Shown: positions 39,622 through 47,387 of the stretch, piece by piece | How the letters are laid out: every line of letters starts with the position of its first letter | Position numbering within the stretch: position 1 is the first letter of the stretch | Assembly (NCBI RefSeq): GCF_014705945.2 | Contig: NZ_CP061538.1 | Location: 1,922,001-1,986,000, forward strand | Length of the DNA: 64,000 nucleotides | Direction of reading: 5' to 3' | From: Rothia amarae | GTDB lineage: Bacteria; Actinomycetota; Actinomycetes; Actinomycetales; Micrococcaceae | Made by a program: the position numbers and the translations under genes | The notes under the pieces: model-generated | What the model was told of the DNA's origin: nothing | Database searches by the model: none | Seen by the model: the letters and a program-made list of their open reading frames with translations, nothing else

Positions 39622-40398
39622 ATGAGTAGTTTTTCATCTATGCCTTATGTTCTCATCACCGGCGCGTCCTCTGGGATTGGCGCAGCTTTTGCCCGTGAAT
39701 ACGCCACACGGGGATACTCTTTAGTGCTGAGTGGACGGAGGGTCGAGAAACTTGAAGAACTCGCTCACGAGTTGAGGACCTCCGATATAGATATAGAGAT
39801 TCTCCCGGCAGATTTGCTGAAGGGCGACGACGTCCAGCGCCTCATCGCGCGTCTTCAACAGGAGACGAACCCCGTAGAAATTCTGGTCAACAACGCTGGT
39901 TTTGGTCTAGGCAAAGACTTTCTTTCAGCAAGCGTTCAGAGTCATCTCAACCAAGTGGAGGTCTTGGCAAAAGTTCCGCTGGCACTGATGCACACGGCGT
40001 TGGGCCCCATGGTTGATAGGGGGCGGGGGCGAATCATCAACGTCGCGTCTATTGCTGCCTTTACTCCCGGTGGAACCTACTCTGCAGCTAAACGGTTTTT
40101 GGTGTCTATCAGTGAATCAGCGAATTTGCAGTATGCTGCCCGCGGGGTAAGTGTCACCGCCGTCTGCCCCGGACTAACGCGGTCAGAATTTCACCATGTT
40201 ATGGAGGTTTCTGAGCCTCAGGTGCCAGGGATATTCTGGCTGAGCGCCGAGCAGGTTGCTCGCACCGCCATTACAGCGAATATTCAAGGCAAAGCGGTAG
40301 TAGTGCCGTCGGCGCCCTACAAGATTATGCGATGGAGTAATGCCCTACTTCCCCAGAAAATCATTGGAAAAGCGCTTGAGCGAACCCGCAATTACTAG
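39622..40398 (+). CDS. Short-chain dehydrogenase/reductase
   Basis: A 258-residue NAD(P)-dependent oxidoreductase of the classical SDR type. The cofactor motif TGASSGIG is at 13-20, followed by SGRR, which suggests NADP preference. NNAG near residue 91, the catalytic Ser in NVASIA, and the YSAAK motif near 153-157 complete the active site. The substrate cannot be inferred; the C-terminal part resembles DltE/YqjQ-like acyl or sterol reductases. It is a single gene that converges with the toxin gene 2 bases away. Confidence 0.88.
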   Translation: MSSFSSMPYVLITGASSGIGAAFAREYATRGYSLVLSGRRVEKLEELAHELRTSDIDIEILPADLLKGDDVQRLIARLQQETNPVEILVNNAGFGLGKDFLSASVQSHLNQVEVLAKVPLALMHTALGPMVDRGRGRIINVASIAAFTPGGTYSAAKRFLVSISESANLQYAARGVSVTAVCPGLTRSEFHHVMEVSEPQVPGIFWLSAEQVARTAITANIQGKAVVVPSAPYKIMRWSNALLPQKIIGKALERTRNY

Positions 40399-40400
40399 GG

Positions 40401-40838
40401 TTATTCTTCAGTAAAAGGATTAGTCGCCTGAACACCCCACCGTTGATACACCTCTGCTTTGGAAGAGGCAATCTCCAGCTGGTGCACTTGAGCCGTTGCA
40501 CAGATGAGCCCCTCTAAAGCCGCGGTGGGGAGCGGCACGGTTCTCTCAGAACCTACCGCGTGGAATCCCCGCTCAGCCTGGCGACCAGCCCATTCCAACG
40601 AAACCTTTTCATCGATTTCTAAAACGTGCTCCCCAAAACGATCTACCAGTTCGCTGAGCCAGCGTTCTGTTTCCGCATAGGGGTAAAGTCCTTTAAGCTC
40701 GCCCAAGCTTAACACCGAAATGTAGAGAACTTTATAGGAGTTACGCCGCAGAAAAGCTACCACCTTCGGGTCAGGAGTCGCTTTGCGGATTTCCGCCAGC
40801 ACATCCGAGTCAAGAAGGAGTCCGGAAAACTGGCTCAT
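40401..40838 (-). CDS. PIN-domain (VapC/FitB-like) toxin
   Basis: A 145-residue PIN-fold ribonuclease-like toxin. The first acidic site is kept (LLLDSDVL, Asp10) and so is the second (LGELKG, Glu47). At the positions that are usually Asp (DALIAATA and TRNxxDF), this protein has Glu109 in EGLICATA and Glu129 in SSKAEVY, so the site is all-acidic but altered; the TRN motif is lost. The start codon overlaps the antitoxin stop by 4 bases (ATGA), the usual antitoxin-toxin arrangement. It may be a weakly active or inactive toxin. Confidence 0.8.
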   Translation of the reverse strand: MSQFSGLLLDSDVLAEIRKATPDPKVVAFLRRNSYKVLYISVLSLGELKGLYPYAETERWLSELVDRFGEHVLEIDEKVSLEWAGRQAERGFHAVGSERTVPLPTAALEGLICATAQVHQLEIASSKAEVYQRWGVQATNPFTEE

Positions 40839-41038
40839 GCGACCTGAAGTACGCCATATTCAGTGGCAGGAACCCCTGATGGATTTGGGGTCAGCAAAAA
40901 GTTGAGAAATTCCGAACGCTCATTAGAGATGCGGGTGTAATCCTGGATAGAAACTGCGGAGTAGCCTCCACGAGCAGTCACCGCAACGGTGCTGAGGTTC
41001 TTCTGAATAGTTTCGTGGGGTCGAGCGGTGGTAGTCAT
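40835..41038 (-). CDS. Short Phd/YefM-like antitoxin
   Basis: A 67-residue product from the ATG at 41038. The middle part (NLSTVAVTARGGYSAVSIQDYTRI) matches the Phd/YefM core in which a VVVT-x-RG turn leads to a VSxxDY helix. The normal N-terminal DNA-binding segment is reduced to about 14 residues, and the C-terminal toxin-binding part is short. The frame is open upstream to 41176 but without family similarity. The ribosome-binding site AAAGGA lies 23 bases from the ATG, with a GAAA-loop hairpin (41047-41060) between them that would bring it to about 9 bases. Identity is supported mainly by the overlap with the PIN toxin. Confidence 0.6.
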   Translation of the reverse strand: MTTTARPHETIQKNLSTVAVTARGGYSAVSIQDYTRISNERSEFLNFLLTPNPSGVPATEYGVLQVA

Positions 41039-41431
41039 AGCCACACTGCGCTTTCGCGCATTCCTTTCGAAGTGCTCTTGTCTGTACCAGCCTGCGTTGG
41101 TAGCAAACGCGCTAACAACGCGAATACAGACCGCTTCGTCATCCGAGCCACCCGTGAACATGGGGTTGGCGTTCAACTAAAGTCGGAGCTTGTCAGTTGA
41201 AACTCTTGAAGCTGTTTAAAACCATAACCCACCGTTTCTGAAAATAAAATACCGTCCCAGAAAAAAATTGATTTACCCGGGAAGGAAGCCATCCCCTAAA
41301 ATGTGAAAAGGGTAAAAATTGAGGGCGAAAAAACTTTCGTTCTCAATCATTCACCTCCTCTGCACCTCCAAAGACCCATGTCTTTGATAAATCCCCCCCC
41401 AATGAGGTATTGCCCGCCAAGGAAGCCCTAC
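41039..41431. other. Intergenic region between the antitoxin and the lipoprotein gene
   Basis: About 390 bases without a supported gene. It holds the toxin-antitoxin promoter and the leader hairpin at 41047-41060. A tract of eight C's lies at 41393-41400, 31 bases before the lipoprotein start. An open frame from 41303 joins the lipoprotein gene, but it lacks family features and a ribosome-binding site. Confidence 0.5.
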
Positions 41432-42295
41432 ATGTTATCCAATAACGCAATAAAGTTTCTCTCCCGACGTCTCATAGCGCTCTCTGCCACCGCAACGCTT
41501 GCCTTGGCAGGATGCTCTCCCGTCGCCACCAACCAGAACGCTCCGGATGAAACCAAAAGCCTCACCGAAGTCCTAGAAGAAAATCCCGATGCCGTATTAC
41601 CCACTCAAAATGACATCAGGGTACAAAAAACTATCCCCTACCTCATGGCCTCCCCCACAACCGAGCACTTTAACGCAAAACAGTGGCAAAAAACCTCAAC
41701 CCGCATCCCAGCAACTCAAAAACAGCTGATGTCGGATAACCCGCTTCTTGCCGAACAGGTCAACCAAAAATGCGTAGCCTACGAGCAGCTGGGGCTGGGA
41801 TTATTTAGCACCCCCGGTGGAAAATTTACTATCCAAAAAGGCGAACGCCGTCGCATTGCTCTGGGACAGAATGGGATAGACCAGCTTTCAGGGTATATTT
41901 CAGTATTTTCTGTAGCAGATGCCACAGCTGCCCAGCAGCTCATCTCCACGTTAGAAAAGAACTCCGTCGATTGCACAGAAGCCCTGACCCAGCTCTATCC
42001 CGGTAGCGAAGATGCTTTTGAGATACATCGAAATCCCACTCCCAGCGGAGCTCCCAGCAACCCTGATTTGACGAGTTTGAGCGGCCAATACTCTGGAGAT
42101 GCCTTTGGTTTACGAGTCACCAGGGTAGACAACTTTCTCGTAAGCACTTGGTTTAGAACAACCGGACATCATGATGATTCCAACGTGATGGAAACTACCG
42201 ATTTCATTCACCGCATCGCCGTAGATAAAGCGGAAAAACACTCTTCGGCTTCCCGCAGTGGACGCTCGCAGACAGCAACTTCTGAACAATCATAG
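41432..42295 (+). CDS. Lipoprotein with a PknH-like sensor-type domain
   Basis: A 287-residue exported lipoprotein. The signal peptide has a basic start (SRRLI), a hydrophobic core and the lipobox LALAGC (lipid Cys near residue 28). The rest has two conserved-looking Cys (QKCVAYE and VDCTEAL) in an alternating strand/helix arrangement, resembling the extracellular sensor-like domain common in actinobacterial lipoproteins; this is only a resemblance. I chose the ATG at 41432, with AAGGA 8 bases upstream. It stands alone, 76 bases before the helicase gene on the same strand. Confidence 0.75.
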   Translation: MLSNNAIKFLSRRLIALSATATLALAGCSPVATNQNAPDETKSLTEVLEENPDAVLPTQNDIRVQKTIPYLMASPTTEHFNAKQWQKTSTRIPATQKQLMSDNPLLAEQVNQKCVAYEQLGLGLFSTPGGKFTIQKGERRRIALGQNGIDQLSGYISVFSVADATAAQQLISTLEKNSVDCTEALTQLYPGSEDAFEIHRNPTPSGAPSNPDLTSLSGQYSGDAFGLRVTRVDNFLVSTWFRTTGHHDDSNVMETTDFIHRIAVDKAEKHSSASRSGRSQTATSEQS

Positions 42296-42371
42296 GTAGC
42301 ACTTCACCACGAAGAATTGTTCTCGGCTAATCTGGTTAAGTTAACCGTTTGGCCCTTATACGGAAGAGACT

Positions 42372-45300
42372 ATGAGCGATTCGACTGCTTTTCCCGCTAT
42401 CCCCGTCACGGCTGCTGAGATTATTCGTCAGGTAGGGCACGGGGCATATTCACGCGGGCAGAAGTACATGCGGGCGGGCAACGTAGCACGGTATAACTAC
42501 GATGACGACGCGCGGATACTCACCGGTGTGGTGACAGGCAACGATGTCACCCCTTATTCCACCAACATCACATTTCCTGCAGTCAAAACTCCCGGTTCAC
42601 TAGCATTTTCTGCACGATGCACGTGCCCAGTACGCACTGATTGCAAACACGCGGTAGCGCTCATGCTCACCGCCATTGACCGGGCAGATAAGGCGCGTAA
42701 GGCGTTGACATCGTTGTCCCCCACCTGGCGTTCCACCCCTACGCACGATGGCGACGGCGCTCCGCAGGTTCCTGAAGACTTCAAGAAACGGTTAGAAGAA
42801 TTCGGGGTCTACGCGGCGTCTCAACTAGAGAACCGCGCTGAAGATTCTGCAGAAAATTTAGAAGATTTGGCGCTCCTCAACGAGGAGAAACTCTCAAAGG
42901 TTCCCGCGTGGAGGCGGTCGCTATCGCATACGTTGGCAGCTCGCCCCGAATTTGGTAGCGATCACGCGCGCAGAGCATCGGCGGCTCTGGATCTTTCCTT
43001 TCACGTAGGAACAAAATTTGCGCTAGGTAATAAGTCCAAAATCCCGCAGGTAAGTATCCAGGCAAGACCACTCATGATGGGTGCTCGCGGCAAATGGATT
43101 AAAGGCGGTTTGAGCTGGGAGAACTTCCAACGGGACCTTTCGCGGAGTATGAGTAGTCATACTCTCTACCCCGAACATGAACGCTGGTTTGCCGAATTCT
43201 ATTCAGTGGTTCGCCCCTGGCAGTCGGCATATACTTCCCACCGCGATTGGGTGTCTTTGACTGCAGTCAATTCCTCGCTCCTGTGGCGGGTACTCGAAAA
43301 AGCCCGAGCCATCGGTCTGCCTATTTTGCTGGACGGTGAAGAAATAAATTTCTCTCTGGCTGATGCGACGTCGGTGGAGCTACTGGTGGAACCTCTTGCG
43401 GAGGCGGGTAAAACCGATGACACCGGTTTGAGTCTCAACCCCGTTCTGCGCTGGGGCAGATATTCCATTCCTGCTGAGCACTGCCACAAGTTGGGCGAAC
43501 CCCGCATGGGTTTTGTGGCGTTAGGGGGTCGAGCACAGGCACGCTACGTGCAATCTGCCGAATCCGCCAAGTGGAGTATCACCCGTAAGCCAGCCTTAGA
43601 TCTGGTGGAAGAATCTCTCGAAGAAACGACGCCGGCAGAGGGCTCCCCCGCCCGACCCGAGTGGATGAATGAGGCAACCAATATCGTCTTTATCCCCCTC
43701 GCCGATCCGCTCGATCCGGTAGCCGAATCATTGGCGACCTCTGGCGCCATCGAAGTTCCCGCCCGGGATAAAGAGAGCTTCTTTGCGGAGTATTACCCTG
43801 TTCTCTCTCGCACGGTTCACCTGCATACGGTCAATCACAGCGTTGAGCTTCCCCCTGTTCGCTCGCCCCAGCTTGTATTGACGGTAAATTTTGAGGAAGA
43901 AAACTCACATACTGCTCGAACCGCTTGGCATTGGGAGTATCCCACCCATCCGTTAGCCACCGAAGATACTGACGAAGACGCGATAGAGATTCTTCCTGCC
44001 CTGGGTTACCCAGGCGAAGACCATCAAGATATCCGCGATACCAAGTTTGAATACCGCGTACTCAAAGAGGTCAAGGTCATCCGCCCGGCAGTGCCTTTTA
44101 CCCGCAATACCTATGAGGGGTGGGCAACCCGGACCCTACTTGAAGACTCGCTGCCCCGATACCGTGAGATTGACGGCGTGCGCATTGACTTTGAGGGCAC
44201 CGTGCCTGAATTCAAAGAACTCGGTGAACAACCAGAAATCACAGTTTCAGTAGAGTCGACGGGCGATAGGGATTGGTTTGGCCTGGGAATCACCATCAAA
44301 ATGGGTGAATGGTACGTCCCCTTCGCCAAAGTTTTCGAGGCTCTCAACGCCGGAAAAACTCACCTCTTGCTAGGCGACGGCAGCTACTTTGCGTTAGATC
44401 GCCCCGAGTTCATGAAATTACAAGAACTCTTGCGTGAAGCCAGTTCCCTGCGCGATAAAGAAGCTCCCCTCCAGATTTCCCGCCATCAGGTAGGAATGTG
44501 GGAGGAGCTCGAAGAACTTGCGGCAGAAACTGAAACGGTCGATGCGTGGGATAGGCAAGTTGGCGCCCTGCTGAATGTCACTAACGGTCCAGCCCCCGAG
44601 CTACCTGTAGGGCTACATGCCGAGCTACGCCCCTACCAGGTCGAGGGTTTCCAGTGGCTTAACTTCCTCTGGGAGCATGAGCTCGGAGGCATACTTGCCG
44701 ACGACATGGGTTTGGGCAAAACCGTACAGACCATCGCCCTCTTTGCCCGCGCCAAAGAACTATGGACGCACCACCAAGACCGCGAGCCAACCGAACGTTT
44801 CGCCCCGTTCTTGGTAGTTGCCCCGACGTCGGTAGTACCCAACTGGGAGCGCGAAATCAAAAAATTTGCCCCAGAACTTTCCGTAGCAACCATCTGTGAG
44901 TCTCAGAACAAATCCAAGAAACCGTTGGCTCGCACCTGGATGGATGCAGACGTAGTAGTCACCTCCTACGCACTGTTCCGCATTGATGAAGAAGCCTACG
45001 TAGACGCTGGTTTCCAGCAACCCTGGAACGGCCTTATTCTTGATGAGGCGCAGTTCGTCAAGAACCCCAAAACAAAAGCTCACCGCATTGCCCGGGACAT
45101 TCCCGCCCGCTTCAAATTGGCGGTCACCGGCACCCCCATGGAAAACAACCTCATGGAGCTGTGGTCCATGTTCTCCATCGTTGCGCCTGGGCTCTTCCCC
45201 AGCGCCCGCAGGTTCAAGGACTACTATGCCTCCCCCATCGAAGGCGGCGAAGACAAGAAAGCACTGCCCCGCCTGCGCCAACGCATTCGCCCACTGATGA

Positions 45301-46064
45301 AGCGCCGCACCAAAGATTTGGTCGCCGCAGATTTGCCTGAGAAGAACGACGTGCGCGTGGACGTACCATTAGCCCCGGCGCACCGCCGCGCCTACGACAC
45401 CGCGCTTCAGCGCGAGCGCAAGAAAGTTCTAGGACTGCTGGAGGACATGGACAAGAATCGTTTTACGGTCTTCCAGTCACTCACCACCATGCGCCGCATG
45501 GCATTAGACGCCAGCCTCATCGACCAAGAGCAATACGGCAGCGTGGCGTCGTCCAAGCTGGACTACCTGGAAGAGAACCTGCCGGAAATCGTCGCCGACG
45601 GTCACCGCGCGCTCATCTTCTCGCAATTCACAACCTACCTCAAAAAAGTTGCCGAACGCCTGGACTCGCTAGGGATTACCTATCTCTACCTGGATGGCTC
45701 AACCCGCGATCGTGCGCGAGTGCTCGAAGCCTTTGAACTAGGGAACGCGCCCATCTTTCTGATTTCGCTGAAAGCTGGCGGCTTCGGCTTGAATCTGACC
45801 TCCGCTGACTACTGCTTCATTATGGATCCCTGGTGGAACCCCGCAGCAGAACAACAGGCGGTAGACCGCGTACACCGCATAGGTCAAACCCGCAATGTGA
45901 TGGTCTACCGCCTGGTATCAGCCGGAACAATTGAAGAAAAAGTCATGGATCTCAAGGATTCCAAAGCGGCGCTTTTCGACGCCGTCGTGGACGAGGGTCA
46001 GTTCTTCTCGCCCTCCCTCACCGCCGAGCAGGTGCGCGATTTGCTCACCAGCTCAGAGGAGTAG
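42372..46064 (+). CDS. SNF2-family helicase with N-terminal SWIM zinc finger
   Basis: A 1230-residue Swi2/Snf2 ATPase expected to translocate on double-stranded DNA. A SWIM zinc finger lies near residues 76-98 (CTCPVRTDCKHAVALML, ligands C-x-C...C-x-H). A long middle part of 650 residues has no motif I can name. The ATPase core begins near 750: Walker A DDMGLGKTVQT, motif II DEAQ, motif III VTGTPMENN, then the C-terminal lobe with LIFSQFTTYL, LISLKAGGFGLNLT and the arginine-finger VDRVHRIGQT. All key residues are present. Such proteins are standard in actinobacteria, often tied to DNA repair or chromosome maintenance; their role is not settled. GGAAGAG precedes the ATG. Confidence 0.93.
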   Translation: MSDSTAFPAIPVTAAEIIRQVGHGAYSRGQKYMRAGNVARYNYDDDARILTGVVTGNDVTPYSTNITFPAVKTPGSLAFSARCTCPVRTDCKHAVALMLTAIDRADKARKALTSLSPTWRSTPTHDGDGAPQVPEDFKKRLEEFGVYAASQLENRAEDSAENLEDLALLNEEKLSKVPAWRRSLSHTLAARPEFGSDHARRASAALDLSFHVGTKFALGNKSKIPQVSIQARPLMMGARGKWIKGGLSWENFQRDLSRSMSSHTLYPEHERWFAEFYSVVRPWQSAYTSHRDWVSLTAVNSSLLWRVLEKARAIGLPILLDGEEINFSLADATSVELLVEPLAEAGKTDDTGLSLNPVLRWGRYSIPAEHCHKLGEPRMGFVALGGRAQARYVQSAESAKWSITRKPALDLVEESLEETTPAEGSPARPEWMNEATNIVFIPLADPLDPVAESLATSGAIEVPARDKESFFAEYYPVLSRTVHLHTVNHSVELPPVRSPQLVLTVNFEEENSHTARTAWHWEYPTHPLATEDTDEDAIEILPALGYPGEDHQDIRDTKFEYRVLKEVKVIRPAVPFTRNTYEGWATRTLLEDSLPRYREIDGVRIDFEGTVPEFKELGEQPEITVSVESTGDRDWFGLGITIKMGEWYVPFAKVFEALNAGKTHLLLGDGSYFALDRPEFMKLQELLREASSLRDKEAPLQISRHQVGMWEELEELAAETETVDAWDRQVGALLNVTNGPAPELPVGLHAELRPYQVEGFQWLNFLWEHELGGILADDMGLGKTVQTIALFARAKELWTHHQDREPTERFAPFLVVAPTSVVPNWEREIKKFAPELSVATICESQNKSKKPLARTWMDADVVVTSYALFRIDEEAYVDAGFQQPWNGLILDEAQFVKNPKTKAHRIARDIPARFKLAVTGTPMENNLMELWSMFSIVAPGLFPSARRFKDYYASPIEGGEDKKALPRLRQRIRPLMKRRTKDLVAADLPEKNDVRVDVPLAPAHRRAYDTALQRERKKVLGLLEDMDKNRFTVFQSLTTMRRMALDASLIDQEQYGSVASSKLDYLEENLPEIVADGHRALIFSQFTTYLKKVAERLDSLGITYLYLDGSTRDRARVLEAFELGNAPIFLISLKAGGFGLNLTSADYCFIMDPWWNPAAEQQAVDRVHRIGQTRNVMVYRLVSAGTIEEKVMDLKDSKAALFDAVVDEGQFFSPSLTAEQVRDLLTSSEE

Positions 46065-46082
46065 GGGATTTATGAGTTCCTT

Positions 46083-46197
46083 ACTTCCGTTTGGCACAGC
46101 ATCGGCAAGCAATCCCTCTCACATGGCTCGCGAGCGCTCGCAGATGCGATTCACGCCAGACCCAGCCAGCTTGCCTCACGCTGTGCCAAACAGAAGT
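46083..46197. repeat. 115-bp nested inverted repeat after the SNF2 gene
   Basis: Two arms of 28-29 bases (46083-46110 and 46169-46197) are inverted copies that differ at only a few positions; the 12 bases GTTTGGCACAGC and the 7 bases GGCAAGC match perfectly. The 58-base centre contains the palindrome GCTCGCGAGC. It lies between the converging SNF2 and DUF808 genes and could act as a terminator, but it is much larger than the other terminators here and lacks a T run. A short open frame through it (46072-46209) is probably accidental. Confidence 0.75.
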
Positions 46198-46225
46198 TCA
46201 GGAAACTAATGAGTAAATCAGGACG

Positions 46226-47173
46226 TTAGTGAGCTGCCTTCTTCTTACGCGGAATCAGATGCATAATACCGACCACGATGAAGCCCACGATAGCGCCGAA
46301 AATCATTGCAACAACGGTTTCAGCAATCCAGCCAACGGTGGCGCCAATCCAGCTGTGGGACAGTGAATGGCCCCACTCAGCCGCATGATGGGCAACAGAG
46401 TAAGGGAAGTGCCAGCCGAGCGCATCCAAACCGACGAGCAGGATGTGTCCACCGACCCAGAGCATCGCGAAAGTACCCACGATGGAAATGAAGGACATTA
46501 CCTTGGGCATAGCTCGAACTAAGCCCTCACCAAATTTCTGAGCGCCCGCTGACTTGCGGCGAGCGAGGGCGAGTCCGATATCGTCCATCTTCACCAGCAG
46601 ACCCACTACGCCGTACACCAGCAAGGTAATGAGGATGGCCACCACAACGAGCGCGGCGGCACGCATCCAAAAAGTACCGTCGGTGGCAATCGAGTTCATG
46701 GAAATAACCATGATTTCAGCAGAAAGAATGAAGTCCGTACGAATAGCACCGGAAACAATCTGCTTTTCTGCTTCTGGACCACGAGCAGCCGAGGGCGTCT
46801 CAGTTTCCTCATGTGCCGGGGAGAATAACTCAAAAACTTTTTCTGCTCCCTCAAAAGCGAGGTACAGACCACCCAGCATCAACAACGGGGTGAGCGCAGC
46901 CGGAAGCAACCAACTCAGCAAAAGAATAACGGGAAGAATAAAAAGTAGCTTATTGCGCAGTGAGCCCATCGCAATTTTCTTGATAATAGGCAGTTCTCGC
47001 TTAGGCGAAATCCCATCCACATACTGGGGAACTACTGCAGTATCGTCAATGACCACACCCGAAGCCTTGACGCTCGCGCGCCCCGCTGCGGCTGCGACGT
47101 CGTCCACGCTGGCGGCGGTTAACTTCACCAGTGCCGCGACGTCGTCCAAAAGGGCTGCCAAACCACCGGCCAT
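46226..47173 (-). CDS. DUF808 (YedI-like) inner membrane protein
   Basis: A 315-residue membrane protein of the DUF808 family. The N-terminal 60 residues are the family hallmark (GGLAALLDDVAALVKLTAAS, then SGVVIDDTAVVPQYV). Six or seven membrane helices follow, with the loop FSPAHEETE and the conserved EKQIVSGAIRTDFILSAEIM. The C terminus is basic (PRKKKAAH). Function is unknown. It converges with the SNF2 gene; the region before its start holds a 10-bp tandem repeat and a copy of the 58-bp palindrome. Confidence 0.88.
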   Translation of the reverse strand: MAGGLAALLDDVAALVKLTAASVDDVAAAAGRASVKASGVVIDDTAVVPQYVDGISPKRELPIIKKIAMGSLRNKLLFILPVILLLSWLLPAALTPLLMLGGLYLAFEGAEKVFELFSPAHEETETPSAARGPEAEKQIVSGAIRTDFILSAEIMVISMNSIATDGTFWMRAAALVVVAILITLLVYGVVGLLVKMDDIGLALARRKSAGAQKFGEGLVRAMPKVMSFISIVGTFAMLWVGGHILLVGLDALGWHFPYSVAHHAAEWGHSLSHSWIGATVGWIAETVVAMIFGAIVGFIVVGIMHLIPRKKKAAH

Positions 47174-47214
47174 GAAATGCTCTCCTTGAATTGCCCCTGT
47201 GGGCTGGGTTGAGG

Positions 47215-47240
47215 GTTAATCAGTGTTAATCAGTGTTAAT
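47215..47240. repeat. 10-bp tandem repeat upstream of the DUF808 gene
   Basis: GTTAATCAGT is repeated 2.6 times without a mismatch, starting 42 bases before the DUF808 start codon. One repeat per helical turn suggests stacked binding sites or a slippage-prone promoter element. Confidence 0.6.
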
Positions 47241-47316
47241 AAGCATACTGCACAAGGCTGTAGAGCTTGGGGACTGCGAGTTGAAGGGCACTCTGTACAG
47301 GTCGCTCCGATGAAAA

Positions 47317-47374
47317 GGTCACTAAATCAGTCAAAATGCACTGAAATAAGTACACTTTCGCTGATTTAGTGACC
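47317..47374. repeat. 58-bp palindromic repeat, copy A
   Basis: Starts GGTCACTAAATCAG and ends with its complement; the centre holds ACTGAAATAAGT. It lies 13 bases after the MFS stop. It is about 83 percent identical to copy B (48793-48850) in the same orientation and shares ends and core with copy C (60072-60129). Confidence 0.85.
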
Positions 47375-47387
47375 TTCAGAGCACACA

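Noticed and set aside
41035-41061. An 8-codon upstream frame whose TGA overlaps the antitoxin ATG
   Set aside because: Its ATG directly abuts the AAAGGA site with no spacer, so initiation there is unlikely.
46072-46209. A 45-codon open frame with a GGGG site before its ATG, after the SNF2 gene
   Set aside because: It coincides with the 115-bp inverted repeat, has no recognisable protein features, and its sequence is explained by the repeat.
47215-47240. A CRISPR-like direct repeat
   Set aside because: The units are 10 bp, contiguous, without spacers, and no cas genes are present.
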